Shown: piece by piece, positions 21,126 to 32,840 of the stretch | Position numbering within the stretch: the first letter of the stretch is position 1 | Layout of the letters: each line of letters opens with the position of its first letter | From: Topomyia yanbarensis | Lineage: Eukaryota; Arthropoda; Insecta; Diptera; Culicidae | Reading direction: 5' to 3' | NCBI RefSeq assembly: GCF_030247195.1 | Contig: NC_080671.1 | Location: 185,917,725 to 185,981,724 of the forward strand | Length of the DNA: 64,000 nucleotides | Program-made: the position numbers and the translations under genes | Notes under the pieces: model-generated | The model's database searches: none | What the model saw: the letters and a program-made list of their open reading frames with translations, nothing else | What the model was told of the DNA's origin: nothing

Positions 21126-21745
21126 ATCACCGACTGCAAACTCCCTACTGGGAGTAGGCTAGACACACCGCCGGGGGCTAGTCGAGTAGACTGCGATAGA
21201 GTACCGGGGCGCCAGCGAACCAGACGCTACGTTTCATCCGAAATCGGATGGAAAGAACTTTTTTTTGCCGGGGAACTTTCCGTCGGCGTAAGCTAGTCTA
21301 GACTGAGTAGACCACGACGAGACACCACCAGTCGCTGCAGGTCGGAGCACCGGTGGATCAGACACCCTACTCCACTGGAATCGCCAGACTGACCTCGGTA
21401 CCTGGCTGGTTGGCTCGGTTTCAGGAGAACTTCTCTCGCCGGGGAATTCTCCGTTGGATTAGGCTAGGTCCATCGTCGTGGACTAGACCGAGTAGTTCGC
21501 GAGCAAGTCTGTAGCTGAATGGCTCATCAAGGAAGTGGTGCTTAATGGTACAAGAAGGGAACCAAGCGGTTTAAAGGAGCTCTACTGGAATCGTTGAACT
21601 GACTAGGTGGTTGGCTCGGTTTCAGGAGAACTTCTGTCGCCGGTGATTTCTCCATCGAAGTGGGCTGGGACTACAGTCGAGAACAAAGCCGAGTAGTTCA
21701 CGAGAAAGTCGTAAGCTCAACGAGGGAGTGGTGCTAAATGGCACA
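21126..21745 (+). repeat. ~200-bp degenerate repeats, second R1 copy
   Basis: Units with GTAGGCTAG...CCGCCGGGGGCTAG...GAGTAG occur at about 21150, 21290, 21465 and 21660, followed by AAATGGCACAAGGCTCAGTA near the end. They match the array at 19660-20640 and mark the 3' end of the second remnant. Confidence 0.55.
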
Positions 21746-22074
21746 AGGCTCAGTAAATTAAACAATCTGAAGCTTGTATTTCAGATTGTCCTCGTTGGGG
21801 AAGAGTACTAATTCTCGACCCACAGCTAGCTTTCTTACTACCATACACCACCAATAATGGTCGAAAACTGGTAGTTTGTCGAGGAGAGATGCTGTAACTG
21901 TACTGAAAAAAATAACTATGAAGTAGTTGGATTGGAATGTGTGCTGTGCACATAAAAAACCTCTCCCTGAAGTAATGCTGTAAGGTAGTGCCCAAACCCG
22001 TTCCTTGAGTTGTTGGTTTTTGTACATTTTGCGATGCTCAGGATGTTTTTGAACATTTTTTTCTGCTCTATAAA
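21746..22074. other. No supported gene
   Basis: A 183-codon minus-strand frame (21758-22309) runs through this stretch and through the repeat end at 22075-22197. It shows no known domain, so I do not call a gene. Confidence 0.4.
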
Positions 22075-22197
22075 AATACACACACAAGCATTTGCCGATC
22101 TCGACGAACTGAATCGAATGGAATATGAATCTTGACCCTCCAGTTAACATATCGATTTTTAGAGTGATCTCCCAGCCTTTCTTTGTATGAGAAAGGC
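22075..22197 (+). repeat. 3' end of hairpin-terminated repeat B
   Basis: The layout is a CA-rich stretch, then CGACGAACTGAATCGAATGG, CTTGACCCTCC and a terminal hairpin GCCTTTCT-TTGTATG-AGAAAGGC. The same order (CA run, CGAGCTGAGTCGATTGG, CTCGGCCCTCC, hairpin) appears at 58700-58873. It is an abundant-looking interspersed repeat of unassigned class. Confidence 0.55.
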
Positions 22198-23269
22198 TGA
22201 AAAACTCCGGCGTAAAATGCTTTTGTAAATGCCGTGCCAAATAGGCATTCTCAAAAAAATTAATTGATGCTTGTAGGGTGGAAAGCGTTGGTTTCTGCTC
22301 TTTGGCCACTTGTTGGGCTTAGTACACTTTGGGTTTCTACATATTTCCAAACCCATAGTAAATAGTGCCGTATGATTAATTGGGATCCAAAAACAACAGG
22401 GACTTACCTAAGCTTCCCGTACGTTTATTCGAATGGGAGCGTAGTACGAAACCTTCTACGAGTCTATATGAAAAGTAAAAACAAGTTTACATGAAAAACA
22501 ATCTATTTCACCTGAACAACTCTTTCATGGAGTGTTTTGCTACACCAAAAAACAGTTCTGTATCAATTTTTCCAACGGACTGAGGTGGTTTTTGTAAATA
22601 AATTTATTTTGCTCATCATTCTACTGCAGAGAGGGATTCCATGAAAACATACGGTAATCCACAGCGCTACCTTTCGTTGTAGCATTCGTACACGTTTTTT
22701 GTGCCGAAATTATCGCAAATTAAGAGTAATCATTTTTGTTTCACAAAATCTAATCGCCCCTTTGAAAAGTTTATATTGAGTTGTGCAACATAATTTACAA
22801 TCATATCCCTCGGATTATGATGACACGTCTGAGCAAGCTATCTTACTCGAAAAACCCTAATGAAATTTAATGATTCCTCATTACATTCCTGACCTCACCA
22901 ACCAGAACCATCCAAAACATACGCATTTTTCATACGGGATAATGACTAGCGACAACAAACCCCGAATGTACGCCTCTAGGGCAAATGTTTTCATAGCCCT
23001 GGTACGTGCCTACTCCGTCACGGTACACCTGTGAGAACCCACAAAAATCGTGGAAGATCATAATAAAAACGCCAATCTCCATTCATACCCGAACGATTCC
23101 CTTTACATAACCAGACACTTCGGGGGCCTACGAAGCATCAATACTGTGGACGTGTAATCGCTGACTGGCAAGAAGTCAAAAAGGTTTCCCCTCGTAAATA
23201 TAATTATCTATTCACGGTAGCAGGAATAAAATCCAGCTCACGACCCGCGCTTGTTCAGGAAAACCTTCA
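22198..23269. other. No supported gene
   Basis: No recognisable protein, RNA gene or strong repeat. AT-rich, likely intergenic or intronic. Confidence 0.35.
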
Positions 23270-23788
23270 TTAATGCTTTATCCAGCACCCGTGCGATAAT
23301 AGCCTGTTTCCGTTGCCACCCACAACGGAGGGATGCTCGGTCGGTTCATGGATGTTATTAACAACTTTTTCATTCGAAAGCATCTGCCGATCATCGTCTT
23401 CCCCTGGGCCGGCAACAGCAAACGACACGTTTGTGCTCATGTTTACAGCGACCATGCCAGCGTCATGGCGGTTCGGCATAATCTGACCCGCTGTCTAATC
23501 TGGGACGGCTGGCCAGTCGACTCAACACAAAATGATATAATGTAGATAAATTATGTATTCATACGTATCACAGGAAAATTACCTTTTTATCTTTGTTATT
23601 ATCGTCGGAATCTTCATCGTCCTTCTTCTTGCCTTGGTGCCGGCCGTTACGATTGCGCTGTCGTCTGGTTAATCCCTGTCGGCAACGAGTGCCACATGCT
23701 ACTGCTGACAATTTGCTTGCATAGTAGTACATAGCCATACGTCAAGACGATGGTGGAATACATTTATGGGCACACACTTTGGACTCAC

Positions 23789-23989
23789 AAGGCATCGGCT
23801 TTCACAATATTACGGATCTCGTTGTTCGTGTTCGGCGTGATGTTGCTCCAATGGCATCTCCGAAGTTCTCCAAATGCCAGCACAGTGCACAGCCTGCCGT
23901 TGCAGCCTCTACTATCGCTCCACATGCGGCACGGAACGTGTCGACGGGAATGCTCGGTGGCGATGACGAGCTGTATGTTGTATGATATG
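23789..23989 (-). CDS. Weak candidate host exon, unidentified
   Basis: On the minus strand a pyrimidine-rich stretch ending CCATCCGCAG precedes 23989, and a GTGAGT donor follows 23789. The 201 bp between are open in one frame, which includes CRMWSDSRGCNGRLC and RCHWSNITPNTNNEIR and is Cys-rich. The surrounding 23270-24060 block is GC-richer than its neighbours and free of recognised repeats, as host exons often are. I do not recognise the family, and downstream acceptors lead quickly to a stop. Splice-like motifs arise by chance, so confidence is low. Two neighbouring minus-strand frames (23270-23479; about 23583-23725, ending at a GTAATT) could be further exons or nothing. Confidence 0.2.
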
Positions 23990-24109
23990 CTGCGGATGGA
24001 AACGAAAGGAAAACTTTTATCATTCGCCATTCGCATTTTCATAATTACAGTCTGCACAATGACAAGCGGAAACGGTGCTACTTATTTCTACTTTTCCTCT
24101 AGTTAGCAG

Positions 24110-25589
24110 GTATTGCATTCCGCTGGATTACATATCTATTTTATTATGGTAGCAAAATTAATTCTCTTCGTAAGGATACTCGGGCACCATAAGGTGCAGT
24201 ATTTAATCAAAAGCATTGGAAACAGTGAATGGTTTCGCATTATTATTAAACTCGTCACTGACAGTGAACGAATTCTGCCGAGGTTATTTGACTAAACAGT
24301 GAATCAAATCATGCGAGAGCTCAAAACTTCTTGCTAATCGATCGGATTAAGGCAGGTATTCAACATCGCTTTCAACCTGTTTGTTACCGGCACGAAGTTA
24401 TAAAAAGCGTCAAACTGTGTTTTAACTGTGCTTAATCTTTGCGGTTATTGTGATTGATCAAATAGATCAAATTAAAATTGCACATAAAGAATGAGGCGGT
24501 AATTATTGCGAACGGATTAGATTGATTGGTAAATCGGCTATTGTTATCGTAATGAAATTAATGCTCTATAGTAGATTAGTATAGAGCAAGGTGGGGCAAC
24601 AGTAGACTCCTAAAGGTTTTCTATTGGAAGAAAAGCACAATAATATCGGATATATTACCTTTATTAAATAGCTTTAAAATCACTTAGTTGGATTTGCGAT
24701 TCGAGAAATAAATATTTTCTTGTGAATACTCAAATTCGCACTTTTGGTTGGGGTAAGAGTGCAAATAGAATGGAGCAAGGGTACGCACTGGTTTAAGGGG
24801 ACATTCTCATCAGAAGCTTGAAAAAATGTGTTTTTAAAGATTATTTGAACAAGAAAATAACAAGAGAGACAATCTTTCGCGCATTTTTTAACAAATATTT
24901 ACTCAACAAAAAATGGGTGGGTATTACTGGGTAATGAGTGTGACATAGCAGGAGTGTCGTGACTACACTTTGGGGTGTTAACTGAAATCTAATGATATTC
25001 AACGGATTTTTTTTTAAATTATTGAAAATTGATAAATATGTTTAAAAATTTAAAATTTGAAAATTTCTCCATCGCCAACTATTTTTTCTTATTTTCAAAT
25101 CTGCAACATTCTTTGAAAATATTATTGGAATGCTATTGATTAAAATCCAAAAATGTAAGTGAGGCAACACTAGCCACTGGATGGTTGGTGGGGGAAACGA
25201 CACATATTCGTTTTGGTTATGCTAGGATTAGTACCACAAGGGAATGAAAAGGCACAATGTACGAAAACGAGTGAGTGAGCGATAGTAGTACGTATTTGCG
25301 TGAGCCGGTGGAGCCACTAATCCGCAAGCTTCTGTTCTAGCGTCTGGTCCGTGAGATTGCGCAGGACTTCAATACAGATCTACGTAATGCCCCGGAAATG
25401 AAAATAATACATAATTGGTAAAGAAAAAGATTCCTTAAATTCTTGGTTGATGGTTTGATACCGCTGATAAGGGCTAATTTGTTTCCCAAACGAAATATTC
25501 TCCTGGTGGAAGATTTTTTTCTGTTTGTCGGTGCACGGAGTTGGAATCCTAATAGTCTCTTTCTCTCCTAATGTTGAAGAGGTTGACTA
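24110..25589. other. No supported gene
   Basis: AT-rich. At about 24590 (AAGGTGGGGCAACAGTAG) and 24735 (GGTTGGGGTAAGAGTGC) there are G-rich motifs similar in style to MITE ends elsewhere in the window, but no matching inverse end was found. Confidence 0.3.
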
Positions 25590-26003
25590 GTAGAAACCGA
25601 CTGAAATCACAATTCTTTGTGTTCAAGATGTATGGTTCAGCGCATGGAATTAGCGAGAAGCAATCACGAACGAGATTCGGTCGGGTATTTTATGATCCGT
25701 TTTTTCGTGGTGTATGCTACTTTCTAACCATCAGAAATGAAAATAATGGTCTCTACACGTAATGACACAAACTGATTCATCCACCAGCCGTGTACAGCCC
25801 GCAGTCACAGTATTTTATAGCCCTTTGAGGAGATGCTCCGTTCGCCCCAAACAGCTCAATACGAATGATAATGGAAACAAATTTGTAACGGACCTATATT
25901 TAACACTTTTCATCATTTAAGTATTCGTTTGCTGCACCATATTGATAGCTCTGACTGAGATGAGCGGAAAATTTTCACATTTTCCGAGCAGTTTTCGAAA
26001 AAA
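25590..26003 (+). repeat. Diverged direct repeat C, copy 1
   Basis: This matches 32380-32840 in the same orientation over about 400 bp. Shared blocks include AAACCGACTGAAAT, CATCAGAAATGAAAAT, GACACAAACTGATT, GCGGACCTATATTTAA (copy 2 spelling), TCATTTAAGT, CACCATATTGA and GAGATGAGC. It is non-coding. It may be an interspersed element or an old segmental duplication. Confidence 0.5.
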
Positions 26004-26187
26004 AAATCAAAGCCCACTTTTTTCGTTATTAATGCGTGTCATACATACTCCAAAATTTAATACAACATTGCAATTGATTAATTCCACGCAGTATAAAAAA
26101 ACATAAACGTTCCAAACCTTACACGACATTTCTTTCAGAATATCGAAAAGCCTTTATATTGAAAGGTAAGTCTTTAGTCACAACAAA

Positions 26188-26343
26188 ATGAATAGTAAAG
26201 ATTATCAGGTCGCTCTTGAAGAACATCTCAAACCTTGCTTACGACGTTTACAAGTTGCCAAAATGATGTTTGAACTACACAACGCTATGATAAATTCCAG
26301 CCAGTCTATTAACATCAACAAAAGTTTCAATAGTAGCTTATAG
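26188..26343 (+). pseudogene. Tc1-like transposase fragment
   Basis: A 51-codon frame begins MNSKDYQVALEEHLKPCL and continues to KMMFELHNAMINSSQSI. Tc1-family transposases have N(S/A)xxYxxxLExHLxPxL followed by F(Q)xDNAxxHxS(K)S around the second catalytic Asp. Here the FQQDNA motif reads FELHNA, so the catalytic Asp is lost. Nothing else of the gene (DNA-binding domain, first Asp, last Asp/Glu) is recognisable. Upstream is AT-rich and downstream is non-coding. It is a short dead relic. Confidence 0.5.
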
Positions 26344-26639
26344 AAGCGTTATACCGTTCAACTAAGTTTGTTGAAATCAGTTCACCCATCTCTAAAAAAT
26401 GCGGTAACATTTGTAACAGATTGATTCACAGCACAGAGATATTTTACTTCGGTTGGAAAGTCGAATTTTGGAGCGGCCCAAGTTCGAGCACCCTGAAAAT
26501 CTTCCATACATCTTCCATGAAATAGCGGATTCTTTGACTATGTATGATAATCATATGATTGTATGTTCGATCTTGAAACCGCGTTTAAAAATGTATTGGT
26601 GCTAAACCGTTCACTTAATCAATTTCGACATCTCGGGCG

Positions 26640-27960
26640 TTTGTTTGCATGGATGATCGCGAAGAGCTCGAGCGATTGTATGTTAACGCGTTTGATCGGG
26701 GGCTCGTATGTCGTGTGTGTTAGCCTGTATGTAGTCTCGCATGTATGAATTCGATTGTTAGTATAACAGTGTGGCTAATCGCATAATCGCATAGGTCCTT
26801 GATTAATCGCGGGGACCTGTCTAATTTTGAGTGCATCTACGGTTCAAAGGCTAGAAGAAAGTCCTCGGTCATGTCGCTCGGAAAACTGTTTTCTAGGGTA
26901 TATGAGCGATTTTTTTTTGGAATTGATCCTACTGAAGCCATGGACCTAGGCTGCTAGGACGGACGGATTCATGATCGCGTGGGAACGCACGTTTGTATAA
27001 TCGCACTTGAGATTGTTAAAAAGTTCACCTAATCATAGGTGTGCTTTTATGTTTGCGAGATCACTTGCGTTGGTTTGTGAGGATGATCGCAATTGCATGT
27101 TTGCGTTTGTGATCGATTCTATATTGTCGCGCAGGGCTTGAGCGTTTATATGTTAACGGGTTTTATCGCGTGAGTGTGTGTGTAACTTCGCGTGTATAAA
27201 TTCGTTTGTATAGCCGTGTAACCACTTTCATATTCGTGTGGGTTTTGAATGTGATTACCGGAACGTTTTATGTATTGGAGATGGCGGGTGTTGGTGTGCG
27301 CGGATTATCTCTATTGCATGTGCGCATGCGTCACCAGATTTGATTTATCGCGAAATGCACAAGCGATTTTGGGTTAACGTGTTTGATCAGGTGGGTGTTT
27401 TATGCAGCGGATGTTAACATGTGAATAACTTCGCGTGTTTGATTTCGTATATATAACCGTGTAGTTGTTTGCATATTCACGTGGGTTTTTGATAATTCAG
27501 ACAGGCCGTCGATTTGATGTTTAATTTTGAGTGTACGGTTCAGATGAAGAAAGAAAGAGAACTTCCCGTTCTCCCTGGAGTCACCAAATGAGACACCCTG
27601 AAATGTATTGTCGAATGTGGAAAAGTTCCGTAATTTTGAGTGGGACGAACACATTCCATGATTCAGTGGGGACGGGAGTTTGTGTATTAGCACTTAAAAC
27701 GACGTCCATAAGTGAGTGCTAACAAGCTGATTTAATCCCCGGAATGATTTCATGACTACGAGATCATAGGCGTGAATGATCGCGTTTGCAACCAGATTTG
27801 TATTATCGCGAAAGGTTCGAGCGTCTGTATCTTATTGTGCGCATTCTTGTCATCACGTGAGCGATTATATGTCGCGAATGCTAACACGTAATTTGTAATT
27901 TCGTGTATACTAATACGTTTCTATAACCGCGAGATCGTTTGCATATACCAGTATGCTTTT
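26640..27960 (+). repeat. Four degenerate long repeats, ATCGCG-rich
   Basis: A block with GAGCG(A)TT...TATGTTAACG, then TTTGATCG, CTTCGCGTGTAT, AATTCGTTTGTAT, AACCGTGTG and GTTTGCATATTC recurs from about 26640, 27110, 27340 and 27790. Spacing is irregular (about 230-470 bp) and divergence is high. TCGCG, GCGTG and TTAACG are over-represented. It has no coding capacity. This is probably an old tandem repeat or satellite-like block. Confidence 0.5.
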
Positions 27961-27988
27961 GAAAAACAACAATGGACGAAACAACACT

Positions 27989-28808
27989 GAGTAAAGCCAT
28001 GTCAAGTGATCCTCGAATTTTTCGCAAAATCACCGATCTTCATGAGGTATAATTTATTGTATAGGGATTATGGTGATTAGCTTTTGGTATAAATATTTCG
28101 TTACAATTCTTTTTTTTCTTTAAGATATTAACCCTTAAACTTTATTGCATGATAAAATTGAAAATTTTGTATCTCAAAAACTACTGAAGATAATTCAATG
28201 AATTTTTGCACACTTATGGCACTTATGGCATGATATATTTTTACTTTATAATTGCGTGAATAACGGTACTTTGCATCTATTTAAAATTTTCAATTGCATT
28301 TTTTCTTGTGTTATTCACGCTAAAAATTTTCAAAACGTATGTTAAGTTATGCGGCAATCTTTCACCTTCAATAATCTGTATTTATAATTTTTCATTTTTG
28401 TTCCTATCAAGAGTTATGGAGGATTTTGTAACAGTGCGCTGTTTCAACGCACGACCCACTTTGATGCAGCCCGCGAGAACGTTCATATTGGCAACGTCGC
28501 ACGTCACTATGTCAGAAAGCGCATCGTGTAGGAAGTGCGCATCGCATGACTAAAAGAAACCATATCTCTCGATTAGCGCAAAAGGGCAAACTTTTCAATA
28601 CGAATTATAGAAGGTAATTTTTTTCCGGATATTTTGAGATGCGTTAAATTTTTTTGACTGAAGGGTTAATATCTTAAAGAAAAAAAGGAATTGTAACGAA
28701 ATATTAATACCAAAAGCTATTCACCATAATCCCTATACAATAAAATATACCTTAAGAAGATCGGTGATTTTGCGAAAAAATCGAGGATCACTTGACATGG
28801 CTTTACTC
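27989..28808. mobile_element. MITE with ~150-bp terminal inverted repeats
   Basis: Bases 27989-28140 (GAGTAAAGCCATGTCAAGTG onward) are the near-perfect reverse complement of about 28660-28808. CACT flanks both ends (27985-27988 and 28809-28812) as a possible 4-bp target duplication. The 520-bp centre is non-coding as far as I can tell; the 81-codon frame at 28308-28553 shows no known domain. Confidence 0.65.
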
Positions 28809-28812
28809 CACT

Positions 28813-30819
28813 GCAAATGAAAAAAGTAGAATTTCTACTAGGACTGCACTGTACTGTGCGAAAATGTCGAATTCGATCAGAGCCTTTCTTAGCTTAGCTA
28901 TTATCTATGTTTGAGTGAAATATAAAGATCGTAGATGCAATATTTCAAGAGCAGCAGTGTTTTGAACCTGTTCTGCTAATGGCGAATACCTTATTTACTA
29001 AATTCAAATACTCTTAGTAGTTGAAAATACAACGAGCTTGCAATGTTCATCAAACTCAGTTTTCATATCACAAATTTCTCTGCATTTACAGTGGTCAAGC
29101 ATGTATTACCGAAAGAACAACCAAATGTTACACAATATGTTGCCATGCTGAATGTGCATTCCTGCACCAGTGCGAACCGTTTTCGCAAATTTTGCAACAA
29201 TAAAACTCACCATTCCGATGAATAAACTGATGCCAAATTGCCATTAAGTTCTTAACGAACACGAGCAAAAATTGATTAAAAACACATAACAACATAGCCG
29301 CGGAGCAAAGTATCCACGAGGCAGTCCATACAATCATGCACTGACAGTCATGAAAGCATATACCCACCAACATAATCAACATCGACTGATGCAGCCGGTA
29401 GCTCGTTCGCGAATACTTCGACCGTGCTGAATGGGTTAGTCGGTTGGTTTGTTGGTAAAATTGTGGAGAAGCATCACCATTAACGGTAGAAATATAGCCC
29501 ACAAAATGATGTTTTCATTACTCACTGAATGTTAGTGCACGTGCATCTGAAGTTTATAGGTGTGTTAATCTGACTTGCGGATATTTAGATAAAACCTAAC
29601 TCAAGCACCTAACAGGTGGAATGAAAACCGACCTTAGAGTTGCCGAACTCGGTCAAATGACAGTCTGTGTGTCAAAACAGGTTCGATATATTAAAATCTA
29701 TCAAAGTCCCCTGGTCGGAGGGAGAGGGGTTTCCTCCCCCTCTCGAATTGTTCTTGCAACACATTGGAACAACTTTGTCAAAGGCTGAAAAATATTCGAT
29801 TTTTTTTCTAAAAAAATATTATTCAATGTTGAAGTGATGTTGTCCGAGAACGATGTCACAAATCAGTTTCACGGGTTTCAGTTCAACATTTTGGCTATAG
29901 GTTGTAGTGATTATTATGATCTGATTCTGTATTTCAAAATTGCTTGCGGGTGCCAAAATAGAACATTTTCTGTTTTAATATAGAGAGTGGTTTGAATGGA
30001 AATGTAACATAAATTTTTGATAATATCTCACCGCTCAATTGAATGAAACACCCTGTAATTCTCAAACACGTCTCTTGTCAGTTGCATAATCTTTTCTAGT
30101 GGACGGATTTGTGGAAAAAAAATTAGAGTTAGAGAATTCCTATTCCTATCGAACAATTCCATTATCTTGACGGATACGAAGGAGGCTATTCGTGAATTAT
30201 GCGATAGTTCGGTGGTTTTGGAATGGAGGGATAATACATGTATTATCTTGAGTCGCTGCAGAGACTCGGTTCGAAACTTCCTGCCGCGTGCCTTACTGTT
30301 TGCGATAAAATTGCGTGATATCATTGCATTAACAATCCTCTTTTTCTCCTTGTCGGAAACTTCAATCTAAATACCATTCCAATCGCATGCTCTCTTTTTT
30401 ATCTTTGGGAGGGAAAGATTTGAAAATTTAGCCAGTTCGCTTTTTTGTTTACTTTACTGTATCAAAATAAGAACTATCTTATAGATAAATCGTTCAACAC
30501 ATTTGTGGGGGTATAAGGTGGAACCATCAGTATCATCATCATATGTGAAATACCAGCTGTGTTTCTGGAACCTCCCTTGAAGAATTTTTGTATATGGTTC
30601 CTAAACGGGTGTGGACGGTGAAAAGAAATGTTTATAAAAAATCTTTTTGGCGATACAGAGAGTGTAAGTCTGTTCAAATGTAACATAGAAACAACATTTC
30701 CCTGAATTTTCATCCCAAACATATTGAAAATTTGGCGAATGACAGTGAATCTTCGGGAGGCACCTCGAAAAATACGGTATAGGGTGATTTCGCTCTGTTT
30801 CTATTATCACTCTGTCCAT
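28813..30819. other. No supported gene
   Basis: Several short frames occur (for example 29128-29502 minus and 30028-30324 minus) but none shows a recognisable family. A GC patch with GGAGGGAGAGGGG / CCTCCCCCTCTC at about 29718-29746 forms a short hairpin. Otherwise this is AT-rich DNA without clear repeats. Confidence 0.35.
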
Positions 30820-30970
30820 TTGAAGCCGTTGGTTAGAGCAGCGTCTGTCTTCTATGTTCAACGCATTGGGTCAAATGGTATGGGGTACTCGATTTGAGTT
30901 CTCGTTGCGCTTAATCACCGTTTTCAGGGCACATTTGTTATTATATTAATTCCTAACTGTTCATGCCAAT
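30820..30970 (+). repeat. Uninterrupted copy of module A
   Basis: It contains GTTGGTTAGAGCAGCGTCTG, TGTTCAACGCATTGGGT, ACTCGATTTGAGTTCTCGTT and TTTTCAGGGCACATTTGTTA. It aligns with 6283-6440 and, inverted, with the first 105 bases of the window. Confidence 0.6.
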
Positions 30971-32379
30971 TCCATCGATTGTAGGATTCTTCTTCACATC
31001 ATATTCAAGTATCAAATTGCCTGCTGTCGGATTAATTCAAATGATTTTGCAGAAAACTATGTGTGCGAAAGCCAGGAATCAGGAATCAGAATATATTGGT
31101 TCAAATGACGCGTTAGCCAACGTGACTATGATTATAAAAAATATGAGTTTTCTGATTACAGATACCCAATTGGCCACAACTTAACTTAAGCGGGACCCAT
31201 GCAGTTTCAACATCAATGTCATCAATGAAGTTTCAAGGTCACGAGAGATTTTTCTTTTTGTCTTCAAAAGTAAAGTTGAAAAGTCAAAATATACATCTTC
31301 AAAATAAAATCAAAGATTCAAAATGCATTGCGTTCATTGCATCCTATATGTAGTAGGGGTGTTTTCTCATCGTATCCTGAGTGGAAGGACGAAGTGGAAT
31401 TGGAATGGTAGGAACTTTAGTATGTCTATGAGTTTCAGTCGTTTAAACACGGTGTCGTCTATGATTCAGCGCGCTAAATAGTTGTCATGTGGTAATTGTG
31501 TTCGCAGTGGCCGGTTAAATGCCTGATCAGCATACCGCAGTGGAGTTTCGAAAAATGTAGGAGATGTTTCGAAATCACTGGGCACGGTTGTTGGCGACAC
31601 GTTTGTGGATTTCTCCAATAATTGCGATGCTCGGACGAAGCCTAGGACCGTATTGTTTGTCTTATCCAACTTGCCGAAATTGGCAGGGTGGGGTAAGAAC
31701 CAACGAAGTCAATCGTTGCGCGGTTTTCTCACCAAACCACCCCATCACCAATCCATTTATCCAGCTCCAAAAGAAAGAGCTTTCTGCTTTTTCTGTGGTG
31801 TGTCATCATTGTATCTTCCGTGTATGCATGAAACTGGCTCGCCCGTGCATTATTAGAATAGAATGCTATTAGCAGCGCATGGCGGCAATCATGAGATGTA
31901 TCACCTACCACCGAACAATGCGAGCTGACATGAAACGCAGCAGCTGCTACGCTTACTACGTCAGAACACAAACTAACGATTTTTTCTTATGTTCCCTTTT
32001 TATACGTGTCGCAGCCATTCGATGAAAAAGAGGCAGTCCTAGCAATGCTTGCTACTTGAGCGAATTGTACCGACCAATCATGGATCAGATAATTACTGGT
32101 TTCATAAAATCCATTATTTCCGTTATTTTTAGTAATAGTACATCCTAGAGAATTGGATACAAAATTGTTGTACATATTTCCAATCAGATAGTGCTATTTT
32201 TCCATTCAGTACAATGGCAGATATTCTCGTTCAAAAATATTCTCCGGGTGGGAGATATTTATTCCAATTGTTCCGGCATTATAACACGGAGCTGCACAAA
32301 TTAATCCACGGAGATGAATCTTAATAATCACCTTCTCTCCCGGTGTTGACGTACAGTCTGCGGACATCAGACAAGTCGA
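30971..32379. other. No supported gene
   Basis: Overlapping short frames on both strands at 31560-31970 do not resemble any family that I know. No strong repeats were detected. Confidence 0.35.
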
Positions 32380-32840
32380 CTTGCTGAAACCGACTGAAAT
32401 GACAATTATTTCTGATCAAGATTTGCGGCTCGGTGTATGAAATTAGCGGGAACTACTCAGCAACGAGATTCAGTCAGATGATTTGAAATCGGTGTGTGTG
32501 AATGTGTGTGTATGTGTGTGTATGCTATCTTACATCCATCAGAAATGAAAATGACGATCTCTGCTATTTCGATTTCAAATTATTTGAAATAATATCTCTT
32601 TAACTCTTCATAAAGAATTTAAACTGACACAAACTGATTTATCCACCAGTCGTATTTCTCGGTATTGTACAGCCATCCGTTCGCGCCAAGCAACCAAATA
32701 CGAATGTTGATAGAAACAAATCTGTAGCGGACCTATATTTAAAACTTTTTATCATTTAAGTGTTCGGTTGGTGCACCATATTGACGGCTCTGGCCGAGAT
32801 GAGCTGAAAATTTTCACCATTTTCGGTAGTTTTTGAAAGA
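32380..32840 (+). repeat. Diverged direct repeat C, copy 2
   Basis: This is the second copy of the repeat at 25590-26003. It differs by substitutions, by a TGTGTGTGAATGTGTGTG microsatellite (about 32494-32522), and by extra bases near 32560-32625. Confidence 0.5.

Noticed and set aside
21758..22309. 183-codon minus-strand ORF
   Set aside because: It crosses the end of interspersed repeat B; no recognisable domain and composition like the surrounding DNA.
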